From Modicisalibacter radicis (GTDB taxonomy: Bacteria > Pseudomonadota > Gammaproteobacteria > Pseudomonadales > Halomonadaceae): a stretch of 57,832 nucleotides of DNA. Positions 57,529-57,832 of this stretch are shown one piece after another. The DNA is taken from NCBI RefSeq assembly GCF_900961225.1, contig NZ_CAAHFN010000061.1, positions 1 through 57,832 of the forward strand. Direction: 5' to 3'. The translations under genes were made by a program, and so were the position numbers. The notes below the pieces were generated by a model, which made no database searches, was not told the origin of the DNA, and saw only the letters and a list, made by a program, of their open reading frames with translations. Every line of letters starts with the position of its first letter. The stretch's first letter is position 1.

Positions 57529-57780
57529 ATGTGGCATGACTCGATGGGATACATGAGCGGCAACGGCTGGGAGCATATGTTCTTTGGCGGCGTCATGATG
57601 CTGGTCTTCTGGGGATTGGTCATCGCACTGATTGTGACGGCGGTCAGGCACTTCACCAAGGAGCGCTCCTACTCGCGGCCGACCTCTCAAGACGCGTTGG
57701 ATATTCTGCGCGAGCGCTACGCGCGCGGCGAAATCGACCGCAAAGAGTTCGAAGAGCGCAAACGCGACCTGTCATCGTGA
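57529..57780 (+). CDS. Small SHOCT-domain membrane protein
   Basis: 83 residues: a His/Met-containing N-terminus (MWHDSMGYMSGNGWEHM), one membrane helix (about 18-40, GGVMMLVFWGLVIALIVTAV) and a C-terminal SHOCT motif (DALDILRERYARGEIDRKEFEERKRDL). AGGAGG lies just ahead of the ATG. SHOCT proteins of this size often accompany copper or heavy-metal resistance genes; function is unknown, possibly oligomerisation or metal sensing at the membrane. Divergent from the copper two-component genes; a possible hairpin follows at the window edge. Confidence 0.8.
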   Translation: MWHDSMGYMSGNGWEHMFFGGVMMLVFWGLVIALIVTAVRHFTKERSYSRPTSQDALDILRERYARGEIDRKEFEERKRDLSS

Positions 57781-57832
57781 AAGATCGGCCTCACCAGCCT
57801 CCGCAACAAGCGGCGGAGCGGGGCTCTCGTCC

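Overview
The window is GC-rich DNA from a heterotrophic gammaproteobacterium. The order tRNA-Leu / queA / tgt / yajC / secD / secF, a pgaABCD operon, a GbdR-type regulator, several LysR-controlled uptake operons and a sigma-54-controlled guanidino-compound cluster all fit a Halomonadaceae-like marine or halophilic organism. That placement is inferred from gene content and base composition, not from a marker gene. I see no phage, insertion sequence, CRISPR array, rRNA or plasmid function; it reads as ordinary chromosome made of catabolic and stress modules around a housekeeping block.

Layout. (1) 1-7568: sugar module. A minus-strand operon araF-araG-araH-sugar acid dehydratase (cut by the left edge), an exported aldose 1-epimerase, a divergent GbpR-type LysR regulator and an L-arabinose/D-galactose 1-dehydrogenase together describe uptake and non-phosphorylating oxidation of L-arabinose (and/or D-galactose). 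(2) 7693-12753: mtgA, a GbdR-like regulator, an AidB-like acyl-CoA dehydrogenase, a LysE-type exporter and rnk. (3) 13321-16886: a 70-residue orphan protein, then a GPH-family sugar symporter and an intracellular GH51 alpha-L-arabinofuranosidase ending in a strong terminator; this links back to module 1. (4) 17246-23148: pgaABCD for poly-beta-1,6-N-acetylglucosamine. (5) 23223-28640: LysR regulator, a PrpF/4-oxalomesaconate tautomerase-like isomerase and a tripartite tricarboxylate transporter whose large and small membrane subunits are fused. (6) 28800-35201: LysR regulator and a general/acidic amino acid ABC transporter (aapJQMP type) translationally coupled to an isoaspartyl peptidase/asparaginase. 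(7) 35404-41219: tRNA-Leu(CAA) with a near-consensus promoter, queA, tgt, yajC, secD, secF. (8) 41229-50623: a sigma-54 enhancer-binding protein facing, across a -24/-12 promoter and a palindromic upstream site, a six-gene operon: guanidinobutyrase, YjiH-type membrane protein, 2-ketoarginine decarboxylase-like ThDP enzyme, NCS1 permease, MBL-fold hydrolase, aldehyde dehydrogenase. (9) 50642-57780: cytochrome b561 and a copper-resistance set (copB, copA with Met/His repeats, cupredoxin, DUF411 protein, histidine kinase, response regulator) with a divergent SHOCT protein.

The most interesting system is module 8. Decarboxylase, aldehyde dehydrogenase and guanidinobutyrase make a complete path from 2-ketoarginine to 4-aminobutyrate plus urea, but the expected aminotransferase is absent and two different transporters and an uncharacterised MBL hydrolase are present. 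The cluster may therefore use an imported guanidino compound. Also notable: a heptanucleotide tandem repeat right in front of the decarboxylase gene, 21-bp-spaced direct repeats upstream of araF with a further copy inside the LysR gene, the TctA-TctB fusion, and tandem terminator-like hairpins in front of rnk that may mark a small RNA or leader.
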